From CBDFKY01 sp965248995 (GTDB lineage: Bacteria > Pseudomonadota > Alphaproteobacteria > Rickettsiales > UBA998), in contig CBDFKY010000006.1 in the NCBI GenBank assembly GCA_965248995.1, forward strand, positions 310,001-374,000: a stretch of DNA of 64,000 bases, written 5' to 3'. This document shows positions 41,743 to 51,226 of this stretch, in pieces. Numbering within the stretch: the first letter of the stretch is position 1; every line of letters begins with the position of its first letter. The position numbers and the translations under genes are program-made. Below the pieces are notes generated by a model. That model had not been told where the DNA came from, made no database searches, and saw only the letters and a program-made list of their open reading frames with translations.

Positions 41743-42633
41743 ATGACCTGCTATCCGACCAATGCGCAGGAATTACTTTCGGGAAAAAGTGAAAATGCTC
41801 ATCGTTTCGCGCTGCTGGCGTCCGTACGGCAGCAGGAAAAGACTGTCTTTATCGCTATCGATCCCACATCGCCCATTGCCGTTTCCAGCATGGTGCTCAG
41901 ACATGAAATTATTGAAAAGACCGGAGTCGCCTTGCCTTTAAGGCAGGAAATCCATAATCAGGCTTATAAAGCCCGTTCCCCTTACCGGTTGCTCGGAGCG
42001 GGCAGTCTGCTGGAAATGCGACACGGGCGGGATTCTTTCATGCCGCTGCTGCAACGGGACGGGAATGCTCCTTCCAATCCGGGAAAATGGACACATCCCA
42101 GCGGGTTGTGTTCAGCACATCCCCTGATGACGGCGGTCGCGGAATTACAGGAAGAGCTGGCTGTTTTGGAACGTGCGGAGGACGGAGAATCCCTTGTCGT
42201 GCGTATACCCATGACGGTTGGGAGCCTGAAGGATAAAGGATCCATTCAGGCGGCCGTAACCTTCAAACGATCGCAGGAACAGGCTATCCGCCGGGCATTA
42301 CCGGAAGAATACCGTCGGTTGCCGATGACGTACGCCGCGTTACCCGTCCTATCGTTGCCGCTTCCCGCTGAGGTGCCACCCGTCTATTTGAAAATGCCTT
42401 CGGACACGGATTACCAACGTATCCCTTTTTTCGCCGTGGTCGACGAAGAAAATCAGACGCTTACCTTAAGTACCCGATACGAAGGCATACTGAACGATGA
42501 ACGTGAGTACCTGCTGGTGGACGCTGAAGCGTTCCGGCGCAATGTGACATGCGCGTCCGTGGAAGATTTACAGAGCCTGGAATGCACGCCCGCATTGGCG
42601 GCTGCCGTGCGGCAAGGCATCTGTTTCGCCTGA
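41743..42633 (+). CDS. Nudix-fold-like protein with a degenerate Nudix box, 296 aa
   Basis: Residues 105-147 contain LLEMRHGRDSFMPLLQRDGNAPSNPGKWTHPSGLCSAHPLMTAVAELQEELAVL. The order glycine-rich stretch then AxELQEEL resembles a Nudix box (GX5EX7REUXEEXGU), but the first Glu and the Arg are lost, so metal binding is doubtful. The rest is unrecognised. The gene follows pgi by 12 bp. Its last 66 bp overlap the 3' end of the convergent miaB gene. Confidence 0.55.
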   Translation: MTCYPTNAQELLSGKSENAHRFALLASVRQQEKTVFIAIDPTSPIAVSSMVLRHEIIEKTGVALPLRQEIHNQAYKARSPYRLLGAGSLLEMRHGRDSFMPLLQRDGNAPSNPGKWTHPSGLCSAHPLMTAVAELQEELAVLERAEDGESLVVRIPMTVGSLKDKGSIQAAVTFKRSQEQAIRRALPEEYRRLPMTYAALPVLSLPLPAEVPPVYLKMPSDTDYQRIPFFAVVDEENQTLTLSTRYEGILNDEREYLLVDAEAFRRNVTCASVEDLQSLECTPALAAAVRQGICFA

Positions 42634-43977
42634 ATTCACTAGTTCCCCTTTCAAACTGCTGCCGCTGGCGGAAATGATCCGCACCGGCATCATCCGGTTG
42701 GCGTGAGCGGCGGCGTTGTCGACATGCACGGACTGCATCCAGGGACTGCGGCCCAGCATCTGCCCCGGTACGCGTCCCATCCTGTCCAGGATCACATCGC
42801 ATACCGTGCCAACGGCCCGGCTGTTGAAGGCGACCTGCTGGCGGTTGAGCAAGGTCTGCAATATGGACAGGCGGCGGAATTTTTCCGCTTCTTCGACCTG
42901 TCCTCCATATCCCGCCGCCGGCGTGCCGGGACGGGGGGAATAAGCGAATGAATAGGCGGAAGCATAGCCCACCGTTTCCACCACGCGTACTGTGCTAAGA
43001 AAATCCTCTTCCGTCTCTCCCGGAAAACCGACGATGAAATCACCTGAAAACGCCATGTCCGGGCGCACCGCGCGTAACTGTTCGATAATGTCGAGATACT
43101 GCGAGGCGGTGTGCTTGCGGTTCATGGCTTTCAATATCCGGTCCGATCCCGCCTGGATCGGCAGATGCAGGTAGGGCATCAGTTTCGGCAAAGCGCCATG
43201 CGCCTCGATCAGGTCGCGTTTCATGTCGCCCGGATGGGAGGTGACGTAGCGGATCCGCTCCAGTCCTGCGATGTCGGAAAGGACGGCCGCCAGTTCCGCC
43301 AGGCTGGCCGCGCCGCCTTCCCTTTCGCCATGATAGGCGTTGACGTTCTGGCCGAGCAGGGTGACTTCCATCACTCCCTTTGTCTCCACGAGGGTGCGCA
43401 CTTCGTCCACCACGGCACGCAGAGGGCGGGAATATTCCGCGCCGCGGGTGTAGGGCACCACGCAGAAGGTGCAGAATTTGTCGCACCCTTCCTGTACGGA
43501 GACGAACGCGGACGCTCCCGTTACCGACTCGGGCGCGGGCAGCAGGTCAAATTTCTGGACTTCCGGAAACTCCAGCTCCACCACGCCGCCCTGCTTGCGC
43601 TCCGCTTCGGCGATCAGGCGGGGCAGGTGATGATAGCTCTGCGACCCCATGACGATATTGACATACGGGGCGCGCCGCAGCACTTCCTCCCCTTCCGCCT
43701 GCGCCACGCAGCCGCCGACGGCGATCAACGCCTCTTTTCCCTGCGTCCGGGCGCGTTTCTTTTGCGCCTTGTGCAGGCGGCCCAGCTCGGAATAGACCTT
43801 CTCCGCCGCTTTTTCGCGAATGTGACAGGTGTTGAGAATAATCAGGTCCGCATCGTCGGCGCTTTCCCCCGTAACGTAGCCGAGCGGACGCAGGACGTCT
43901 TCCATGCGCTGCGAATCATAGACGTTCATCTGGCAGCCGTAGGTCTTGATATGGACTTTCTTTGCGTTTTCAGTCAT
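42568..43977 (-). CDS. miaB: tRNA-2-methylthio-N6-dimethylallyladenosine synthase
   Basis: Radical-SAM methylthiotransferase acting on i6A37 of tRNA. The N-terminal MTTase domain has three Cys of the first Fe-S cluster (KTYGCQMN, NTCHIRE, VGGCVAQ) and the SAM cluster motif GCDKFCTFCVVPYTRG. The TRAM domain lies at the end. Start at the ATG at 43977; the longer frame to 44121 runs into the addA promoter region and is not needed. The 469-aa length is normal. Divergent from addA, with 87 bp between. Confidence 0.95.
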   Translation of the reverse strand: MTENAKKVHIKTYGCQMNVYDSQRMEDVLRPLGYVTGESADDADLIILNTCHIREKAAEKVYSELGRLHKAQKKRARTQGKEALIAVGGCVAQAEGEEVLRRAPYVNIVMGSQSYHHLPRLIAEAERKQGGVVELEFPEVQKFDLLPAPESVTGASAFVSVQEGCDKFCTFCVVPYTRGAEYSRPLRAVVDEVRTLVETKGVMEVTLLGQNVNAYHGEREGGAASLAELAAVLSDIAGLERIRYVTSHPGDMKRDLIEAHGALPKLMPYLHLPIQAGSDRILKAMNRKHTASQYLDIIEQLRAVRPDMAFSGDFIVGFPGETEEDFLSTVRVVETVGYASAYSFAYSPRPGTPAAGYGGQVEEAEKFRRLSILQTLLNRQQVAFNSRAVGTVCDVILDRMGRVPGQMLGRSPWMQSVHVDNAAAHANRMMPVRIISASGSSLKGELVNSGETDALPHGSRQCGRAFQAL

Positions 43978-44064
43978 GCGCGGCACCATAGAACAGTTCG
44001 CAGGCGCTTTCCATAAGGTTTTTTGCCGTTGTAAGCCTTGCGCGATCGTCCTAATCTGCGGTGA

Positions 44065-47000
44065 ATGTCCGGTTCCTCCCCCACCCTTCTTCAGCAACGC
44101 GCTTCCGATCCCGCTTCCCATGTCTGGGTGGGGGCGAACGCGGGGTCCGGCAAGACCAAGGTGCTGGTGGATCGCGTGCTACGACTGCTGCTGCAGGATA
44201 TTCCTCCTTCCCATATCCTGTGCATCACCTTCACCAAGGCGGCGGCGGCGGAAATGGAGGGACGTCTACAGAAGCGTACCAGAGAGTGGGTACAGATGGA
44301 GATGCCCGCGCTGACGCAGTCGCTGCAGGGGCTGAACGGGGAAGTGCCGTCGGAAGACGAGCTTTGGAAAGCGCGGCGGCTGTTCGCCGTCCTGACCGAC
44401 TGTCCGATAGGGGTGCGCATCCTGACGATCCATGCGTTCTGCCAGCAGCTGCTGGGTCAGTTTCCTTTCGAAGCAGGCATTCCACCTCATTTTACACTCG
44501 TGGAAGGGCAGGAAAAAGAGCGGATGGTCGCCGAGTCGAAGCGCGCCGTGCTGGGGGAGGCCTACCATCACCCTGAGAGTCCGCTCGGAATGGCGATCGA
44601 CCGTTTTACCGATACCGGCAGCGAGTTCTCCTTCCATGACCTCCTCGACGCGATCATGCAGCAGCGGGCCGCCTGCGACGAGGCGCTGTCCTCGATTCCG
44701 GATTTATTCAGGGCGGCAGGGTTCGAAGTGGGTGCCACGCCGGAGACTCTCAGCGCCAGATATTTCGATTTGGATGAGGAGTATCGGGTGAAAATGCGCC
44801 GTGCCACCGCATTGGTGGCGGAGAAAGGCAGTGTCAACGATAAAAAATACACGGCGCGGCTCCCCCTTTTTCTGGAAGCGCCCTATGCGCATGAGCCTGC
44901 TCATGAACTGGCGTGCAGCCTGCTGACGCTCGCAGGAAAAGTGCCGGAAAAATTTCCGACGCAGGCCCTGGTGAAAGCGGATCCCGCCGCCGCCGCGGAG
45001 TTACAGGCGCTGGCCAAACGGGCGCAGCAGTATATCGAAGATATGCGGCAGCTGACCTATTGCCTCGATTCCGAAGCGATGCTGGTGCTGGCAGATGCGT
45101 ATTTCCGGCATTACCAGCGGCTGAAGACGGTGCAGGCCGCACTGGATTACGACGACCTGATCCACCTCACGCTGAAGCTGCTCGACCATCCGCACCTTTC
45201 GCCTTGGGTGCTCTACAAGCTGGATGGGCAGATCCACCATCTGCTGATGGATGAAGCGCAGGACGTGTCGCCCGTACAATGGCAGCTGACGGAAAGGCTG
45301 GTCGAGACGTTCTTCGACGGAAAGCAGCGCAGCCTGTTCGTCGTCGGCGATGAAAAACAGTCCATTTACGGATTCCAGGGAGCCGCCCCGGAACGTTTCG
45401 CGGAGGAGCGGGAGCGCTATCAGCAGAAAGCGCTCTATCACGCCGCGCCGTTCGCGCATATTCCCATGCAGACTTCCTTCCGCTCGGGCGAGGCGATCAT
45501 GAAGCTGGTAGATACGGTATTTGCCGGACAGGAAGCGCGTGAGGCATTGAGCAGCGACGGGCAGGAAGTCATTCATACCGCCTCCCGGAAGGGGTGTTAC
45601 GGTCAGGTGACGCTCTATCCAATTATCCGCGCATCCGGGGAAGGGAGCGGTGAACCGGAAGAGGGAGAAGCGGACCTGTCCGCGGTGGAAAGCCTTGCGA
45701 AAACCGTCGCTCTCACCATCCTCGGCTGGTTACGGTCGCAAAAGGTGCTGGCGAAGACCGGCGCGCCGGTGACGCCTTCGGATATCCTGATCCTCGTCCA
45801 GCAGCGCAATCCGCTGATGCAGCCGCTGCTGGAAGCGCTAGGCCGTCATGGCATCGCATGCGCCGGGGTGGACAGATTCATGCTGTCCCGGCATCTCGCC
45901 GTGCGGGACATGATGGCGCTCTGCGCATTCCTGTGCGATGCGGGTGACGATATGGCGCTCGCCTGTCTCCTGACATCGCCGCTATATGGACTGACCTATG
46001 ATGCGCTGACGTCGCTCTGTGCTTTGCGGGGAGAAAAAACGCTGTGGGAGAGTCTGCAGGAAGAGGAAGGCCACGCTTTTGCGAGGGAGGAACTCGCCGC
46101 GCTTCAGCAGATGGGGAACTTCGCGACTCCACATGAACTGTTTGCCGATCTGTTGCTGGGGCGGCAGGGTTTCGCACGGTATCTACGCGCCATGGGGGAG
46201 GAAGTGCAGGGGGCGCTGCAGAGTTTCCTCCATGCCTGTGCGCTCTACGGACAAAGCCAGACGATCAGCCTGCACGGATTTCTCATCTGGATGCAGGGGA
46301 TGACGACGGAGTTGAAACGCGAGGCGGGGACCGGCGATGAGGGAGTGCGCATCATGACGGTGCACGGTGCCAAAGGGCTGGAAGCGCCGGTGGTGATCCT
46401 GCCGGACACGCTGAGGGACGTCTCGATGCGACAGGAGAGGGTTTTTTCCGTGCCGAAACGTTCACCACCGCTTATGGTGTATCTGCGGGGCGATAAGCGC
46501 AAGGAGAAAACCGCCGGCATCTTCAGGTCGGCTTATGAGGCGAAACAGCAGGCCCTGGCACGGGAATCGCTGCGGCTGCTGTATGTCGCACTCACCCGCG
46601 CTTCCGATGAGCTGCATCTTTTCGGGTATGTGGGCGGGAAAAATCCCGCTGCCGATTCCTGGTATAGCCGGGTTAAAGAAGCGCTGCGGCATCTGGAAGC
46701 GGAAGAGCGGGAGGACGGAACACTTCGTTATGCCGTGCATGAAGACAAGGCGCCTGCCGTCTCCGAAGTCATCAAAGAAGCCCCTTTCAATCCGGACAAT
46801 TACCGTTACCTGCTCGAAGCCATCCCCCCCGCTCCGGCAAAGAAACGTTTTCTGCGGCCTTCCGAGTTCCATGAACCGTTCTTCCTGCCGGCGGACGTGC
46901 AGGCGCGGGAAGGATATGTCCTGAATCCGGAACAGCATCGGGAAGTGCAGCGTTACGGCACGGTAGTGCACGCGCTGCTGGAACGGCAGGCCAATCGGGC

Positions 47001-47385
47001 GTGGGGAGATTTTCTGGGGGATCTCCCCGTCTTGCTGGACCATCTGGCTCCCGATATGGAAGAATCGAAACGGCATCAGGTAGAAGAGGATTTCGCCGTT
47101 TTCGCCGCCTTTCCCGACCTTATCTCATTGCTGGAACAGCCGGCTCTTGCCGAGGTTCCCATCATCGGGCGAAACGCCGAGGGAGCCGGCATTTCAGGAC
47201 GGATCGACCGGTTGATCGTCACGGAGCGTTCCGTCCATATCATCGACTTTAAAACGGGCACCACGCCCGCGAACGCACAACAGCTGACGGCATATGCCGA
47301 CGTGATCCGTCCGCTTTATCCCGATCATAGGATGCGGCTATCGTTCTTGTATTTTAAGCCGGTTCCCTCGCTTCAATCGTTTTGA
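44065..47385 (+). CDS. addA: Double-strand break repair helicase/nuclease AddA
   Basis: Large UvrD-type helicase with a C-terminal PD-(D/E)XK nuclease, the RecB equivalent in alphaproteobacteria. Motif I is VGANAGSGKTKVLVDR (about 22-38), motif Ia ITFTKAAAAEM, motif II LLMDEAQDVSP, motif III VGDEKQSIYGFQGA, motif V IMTVHGAKGLEAPVV and motif VI LYVALTRASDEL. The nuclease shows GRIDRLI and HIIDFKTG. The 1106-aa length is normal. addB, which usually lies just upstream, is absent here because miaB is divergent. Confidence 0.95.
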   Translation: MSGSSPTLLQQRASDPASHVWVGANAGSGKTKVLVDRVLRLLLQDIPPSHILCITFTKAAAAEMEGRLQKRTREWVQMEMPALTQSLQGLNGEVPSEDELWKARRLFAVLTDCPIGVRILTIHAFCQQLLGQFPFEAGIPPHFTLVEGQEKERMVAESKRAVLGEAYHHPESPLGMAIDRFTDTGSEFSFHDLLDAIMQQRAACDEALSSIPDLFRAAGFEVGATPETLSARYFDLDEEYRVKMRRATALVAEKGSVNDKKYTARLPLFLEAPYAHEPAHELACSLLTLAGKVPEKFPTQALVKADPAAAAELQALAKRAQQYIEDMRQLTYCLDSEAMLVLADAYFRHYQRLKTVQAALDYDDLIHLTLKLLDHPHLSPWVLYKLDGQIHHLLMDEAQDVSPVQWQLTERLVETFFDGKQRSLFVVGDEKQSIYGFQGAAPERFAEERERYQQKALYHAAPFAHIPMQTSFRSGEAIMKLVDTVFAGQEAREALSSDGQEVIHTASRKGCYGQVTLYPIIRASGEGSGEPEEGEADLSAVESLAKTVALTILGWLRSQKVLAKTGAPVTPSDILILVQQRNPLMQPLLEALGRHGIACAGVDRFMLSRHLAVRDMMALCAFLCDAGDDMALACLLTSPLYGLTYDALTSLCALRGEKTLWESLQEEEGHAFAREELAALQQMGNFATPHELFADLLLGRQGFARYLRAMGEEVQGALQSFLHACALYGQSQTISLHGFLIWMQGMTTELKREAGTGDEGVRIMTVHGAKGLEAPVVILPDTLRDVSMRQERVFSVPKRSPPLMVYLRGDKRKEKTAGIFRSAYEAKQQALARESLRLLYVALTRASDELHLFGYVGGKNPAADSWYSRVKEALRHLEAEEREDGTLRYAVHEDKAPAVSEVIKEAPFNPDNYRYLLEAIPPAPAKKRFLRPSEFHEPFFLPADVQAREGYVLNPEQHREVQRYGTVVHALLERQANRAWGDFLGDLPVLLDHLAPDMEESKRHQVEEDFAVFAAFPDLISLLEQPALAEVPIIGRNAEGAGISGRIDRLIVTERSVHIIDFKTGTTPANAQQLTAYADVIRPLYPDHRMRLSFLYFKPVPSLQSF

Positions 47386-47453
47386 GGTTTGAAACAACGG
47401 CGCTATGGCGCACCGTAAAGTCGGGATTTATCCGTTAGCGGGATATGAGAAGC

Positions 47454-47582
47454 TGTCATACCCGACGGCAGCCGAATTCAGCAAAATATAGACAGGATGC
47501 GAAGCCTCGTTTTACAGGGATAGGGAATGTGCCGCGCCCATGGAAAATGTCGGACTGGACATCGGCTTCTGCCGGTATGACA
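47454..47582. repeat. Palindromic dispersed-repeat-like element
   Basis: The left end starts TGTCATACCCGACGGCAG and the right end, read on the other strand, starts TGTCATACCGGCAGAAGC, so about 129 bp are bounded by imperfect inverted repeats. Sequences starting with TGTCAT and G+C-rich hairpins are common extragenic repeats in alphaproteobacteria. It sits in the spacer between addA and sodB. Confidence 0.55.
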
Positions 47583-47624
47583 TATCGTAATCGATGATGC
47601 TTATGGGATGTCTGAAGATATAAG

Positions 47625-48245
47625 TTAAGCCGCCTGCGCTTTTTGCGCCGTTTCCAGATTGGTGTTGGCGAATTCCCAGTTGACCAGGCTGGCCAGGAAC
47701 GTCTGCATGTAGTCGGGGCGTCGGTTCTGGTAATCAAGGTAATAGGCGTGTTCCCATACATCCATGGTCAGCAGGGGCGTTTTACCGGAGGTGAACGGTA
47801 CTTCCGCGTTCGGGGTCTTCACCACTTCCAGCTTGCCGTTTGCATCCACCACCAGCCAAGCCCAGCCGCTGCCGAACTGCGTGGCACCCGCGTTTTTGAA
47901 CGCTTCGGTAAACGCTTCGACGCTGCCGAAATCCTTGGTAATTCTTTGAGCGATAGCCCCCGTAGGCGCACCGCCGCCCGCCGGTTTCATGGAATGCCAG
48001 TAGAACGTATGGTTCCAGACCTGCGCCGCGTTGTTGAAGATGGGGGCCTTATCCGCCTTGCCCGCGGTCGCCAGGATGATTTCCTCCAGCGTCTTGTTTT
48101 CCAGTTCCGTACCGGCGATCAGTTCGTTCAGCTTGGTCACGTAGGCCTGATGATGCTTGCCGTGGTGAAATTCCAGGGTGTCAGGGGAAATATGCGGTGA
48201 CAAAGCGTCTTTCGCGTAAGGCAGGGCGGGAAGAGTGAACGTCAT
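47625..48245 (-). CDS. sodB: Superoxide dismutase, Fe/Mn type
   Basis: Converts superoxide to H2O2 and O2. The 206-aa length is normal. Metal ligands are visible: His in FHHGKHHQAYV near residue 28, His in NHTFYWHSM near 80, and Asp plus His in LLTMDVWEHAYYLDYQNRRPDYM near 165-169. The FeSOD/MnSOD distinction cannot be settled, although AQVWNHTFYW and FGSGWAWLV are common to FeSOD. No signal peptide is present, so cytosolic. Confidence 0.96.
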   Translation of the reverse strand: MTFTLPALPYAKDALSPHISPDTLEFHHGKHHQAYVTKLNELIAGTELENKTLEEIILATAGKADKAPIFNNAAQVWNHTFYWHSMKPAGGGAPTGAIAQRITKDFGSVEAFTEAFKNAGATQFGSGWAWLVVDANGKLEVVKTPNAEVPFTSGKTPLLTMDVWEHAYYLDYQNRRPDYMQTFLASLVNWEFANTNLETAQKAQAA

Positions 48246-48431
48246 GAGCCGGAGTCTCCAGAGGGATGTATGCGATGATTCAACGTTAATGCTATAGGAC
48301 AGACCGGTGAGAATTACAAGTTGAAAAAGCCCAGAAGAAAAACACTTTTTTTATATGTCTAATATACTTTAAACCGTCACGTATTTTGAGTAGAGTACCT
48401 CCCCTATAGAAAGGGAAAAATAAAAGTTACC

Positions 48432-49448
48432 ATGACATCTCCTCATACTCCACGCGTCGGCATTTCAGCAACACAGATCAATGAGAGCATTATCGCTGCC
48501 TGCGTACAATTGAAGAATAACGGCGTAATTCCGGTCATGCTGGAGCATGATCCGACAAAAATAGACGATCAGTTGAAAGAGCTGGACGCGGTGGTCATCA
48601 TGGGAAATCCGTATGATATTCTCCCGGAACATTATCAGGCCGAGCGGGATAAGGAGACGCTTATTCCACAAGAAAAACATGTGGAATATGACGCGTATAT
48701 GCGCCGCATGGAATATGAAAAACATCTGGCTCCCGCCGTAATCGCCGCTAAACTTCCGCTGCTCGGTGTCTGTGGAGGGATGCAGCGCATCAATATCTCG
48801 CCCGACCTTGAGCGTCCTGATCTGCGACCCGGCACGCTGGATCAGCATGTGGAAGAGGCGATGCCCGGCGCCCAGCATTTCAATCCGTTCTGGATTCGCC
48901 GTGATGCCGATACCGCTCCTTTTACACCGGTGCATTTCATCAAAATTCTTGAAGATTCCCGCCTGAGCGAAATTTCCAAAGGAAAAACAGGATTCTTCAC
49001 TCCCACCGAGCGCGAACTGCCGGAAGGGATTTATGCGGAAAACAGCATTCATCACCAGAGGGTCGGAAATATCCATGACAAGAATTTCAGGCTGCGCGAC
49101 GGATTCATCGCTTCCGCCATCGCCCCCGACGGCACCGTGGAGGCGATGGAACCCGATCCCAAAGGGCCTTATGCCGGGCAGGACATTACCGCCGTGCAGT
49201 TCCACCCGGAATTCAGCGCCAGCAGCTTAGGGCCGAAAATCATGGCCACCCTGGCAGAGCAGGCGAAGCGACATGCCAGAACCACTCCTCGTGCCGAAAA
49301 GCTGGACGATCCTTCCATCGCAGCGAATGCTATCAGGCGATTTTTCAGGCATAACAAAGCTGATAAGGACGCGATCAGCGCGTTGTTCGATCCGAGCTAT
49401 GAAGGTCGTATGCAGCCGGTCACTGTCGGGGCGGACATGCATCGTTAG
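48432..49448 (+). CDS. Class I glutamine amidotransferase-like hydrolase (peptidase C26 type)
   Basis: Similar to PuuD-type gamma-glutamyl hydrolases: the nucleophile is Cys114 in GVCGGMQRIN, followed by NSIHHQRV and the catalytic His in AVQFHPEFSA. The lid segment is unusual, with IMGNPYDILPEHYQAERD and a long insertion ending in EKHVEYD. The C-terminal 60 residues after the core are extra and basic. Substrate unknown; the enzyme probably hydrolyses a gamma-glutamyl compound. Its stop overlaps that of the convergent 593-aa gene. Confidence 0.8.
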   Translation: MTSPHTPRVGISATQINESIIAACVQLKNNGVIPVMLEHDPTKIDDQLKELDAVVIMGNPYDILPEHYQAERDKETLIPQEKHVEYDAYMRRMEYEKHLAPAVIAAKLPLLGVCGGMQRINISPDLERPDLRPGTLDQHVEEAMPGAQHFNPFWIRRDADTAPFTPVHFIKILEDSRLSEISKGKTGFFTPTERELPEGIYAENSIHHQRVGNIHDKNFRLRDGFIASAIAPDGTVEAMEPDPKGPYAGQDITAVQFHPEFSASSLGPKIMATLAEQAKRHARTTPRAEKLDDPSIAANAIRRFFRHNKADKDAISALFDPSYEGRMQPVTVGADMHR

Positions 49449-51226
49449 TAACGGCCTACGGACTCCGTGGCGGGGGAAACCAGGCTCGCCGCCATATGCG
49501 GGGAAATGCCGGTATCCATGGTCGCCTGGCGCATCAGCGCATGTTCGAACAGTTTTTCCTGCCCGGCCAGCCCGCGCGTATGTGGAAGAATCGCTTCGAA
49601 CAGCGCGCCGGCGTTGGCCGCCGCGTTCATGGAAGGCAGCTGGAAGGTCAGCTCCGAGAGCATCGTGGAGAGCGTCGCCATGGAAGGGCGGGAAGCCGGG
49701 GCTTCCGCGTGAAGCGTGAAGCGGGCCCGCTCCGCCTGCACCGCGCGATGCATGTCGTTCTCATCCAGTGAGACGCCCGGAAGTCCTGCGATGGCATGGA
49801 TAAGGTTCTTTTCCACCGTACCCCGATCCCCTTCAGGGAATAATTCGATGAGACGGGCGAGGGTGTTGGCAACTTTTTCGCTTTTTCTCTCCTTGCCGGC
49901 CAGTTCCTTGAAAATATTCTTCGCCAGATCCTTGGCGATGGCAGCGGTTTCCTCCGCCACCATCGCTTCCGTTTCCCCTTTCGGGTCTTTATGCCTGTCT
50001 TCCATACGTTCTTCGACGATGCGCTCCGCAAGGTAGGCGCTCAACTGATGGACGAACGCGGTCTGCGTAGATTCACAGAACAGTACGGGAGAATTCCGCA
50101 TGAACTCCGCCGCCACCTTGGCGGCCGTTTCGGTGTGCAGGGAATCGCCGGAGCTCATATCCTCTCGCTTGACGAAATGCATGGTGGCGTCGCCCGCCAG
50201 ATACAGCACTTCGCCCATCGCCTGATTCGGGTTCAGCCCTTCATGCGCCGCATACAGGCCGATCAGGCTGGCGAGAATGGCGAAACTGGAAGCGAAATGG
50301 CTGGGTTTTTCGTGGAACTCCTCGGAAATGCGGCTCAAAGGGTTCACCCTCCAGTCGGTTTTATGGTCGCAGGATTTTTCATGGGCCATCAGCATCGTCC
50401 AGCCGGTGATCGACGAACAGGCACGCAAGATGTTGCCCCAGCCCTTCTTGCCGCCGCTGTCCTTCAGGCTGAGCCCGCCCGCCGCAATTAGGCAGAGCTG
50501 GCTGCCGATCTGGGCTAGAGATCCCGCTTCCACGGGGTGTTTTTTTAAAAGATGGTCCACCGCGTTTATCGTTCCGGTGGGGGGCGTGTGCGTGCTTTGC
50601 CACAAAGCGGGATCGACCGGTGAGACCCCTTCCTTCAACGCCTGTTCCATGGTTTTTTTGACGTTTTCCAGATGGTATTCGCTGGGGTCTTTCGCATAGG
50701 CGACCAGGATGAAAGACTGCAGCATCGTGACGATGCCGCTCAGTGACAGCAGCACTTCCTTCGGATCACTGAAACTTTTCCCGGCGCCCGCATAGAATAC
50801 GTCACCCGCGATATAAAGCCCGGCCAGCAGGCGGGCGGGATCGTCCGCCGTATATTTGGCGTAATGCGCGCCCGCCTTCACCGCGCTGCCGACCGGCTCG
50901 GTCACGTTCTCCACCGCGTGGCGCAGGCCGCGCAGCAGTCCCAGCTTCCCGATGCCGTTGCCGATGTCGGTATCGCGACCGACGTGATGGACGCGCAGGA
51001 CCTCGTTTCCGTGGTAATCGATGTCCAGGTAAGAAGCATATGATTTTTTGTCGAGCTCCGTTTTCAGCGCGGTCAGCTCCTGCTTGCCGTCCGGCGTATC
51101 CGCGACCACCGACGCCAGCCAGTCGCTTTTGCCCTGCACCCGCTCAAGCAGGTCCAGCCGCTCTTTCGGATGCCCGGAAGTGCGGAGGTATTCGATCGGC
51201 AGAAGTGAGCGGGCAGGGCTCGCCAT
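49445..51226 (-). CDS. Unrecognised protein, 593 aa, with Ala/Gly-rich helices
   Basis: Unrecognised. The first 110 residues are mixed. Hydrophobic stretches follow near 135-150 (ARLLAGLYIAGDVFYAG), 165-185 (LSLSGIVTMLQSFILVAYA), 240-255 (LAQIGSQLCLIAAGGLS) and 320-335. The C-terminal 200 residues are helical and charged, with KELAGKERKSEKVANTLARLIELF. No signal peptide. Comparable in style to the proteins at 738-1796 and 53281-54081. Its role is unknown. Confidence 0.6.
   Translation of the reverse strand: MASPARSLLPIEYLRTSGHPKERLDLLERVQGKSDWLASVVADTPDGKQELTALKTELDKKSYASYLDIDYHGNEVLRVHHVGRDTDIGNGIGKLGLLRGLRHAVENVTEPVGSAVKAGAHYAKYTADDPARLLAGLYIAGDVFYAGAGKSFSDPKEVLLSLSGIVTMLQSFILVAYAKDPSEYHLENVKKTMEQALKEGVSPVDPALWQSTHTPPTGTINAVDHLLKKHPVEAGSLAQIGSQLCLIAAGGLSLKDSGGKKGWGNILRACSSITGWTMLMAHEKSCDHKTDWRVNPLSRISEEFHEKPSHFASSFAILASLIGLYAAHEGLNPNQAMGEVLYLAGDATMHFVKREDMSSGDSLHTETAAKVAAEFMRNSPVLFCESTQTAFVHQLSAYLAERIVEERMEDRHKDPKGETEAMVAEETAAIAKDLAKNIFKELAGKERKSEKVANTLARLIELFPEGDRGTVEKNLIHAIAGLPGVSLDENDMHRAVQAERARFTLHAEAPASRPSMATLSTMLSELTFQLPSMNAAANAGALFEAILPHTRGLAGQEKLFEHALMRQATMDTGISPHMAASLVSPATESVGRY

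Noticed and set aside
43978..44121. N-terminal extension of MiaB
   Set aside because: The added residues are not part of the family and lie in the divergent addA promoter region; the ATG at 43977 gives the usual length.
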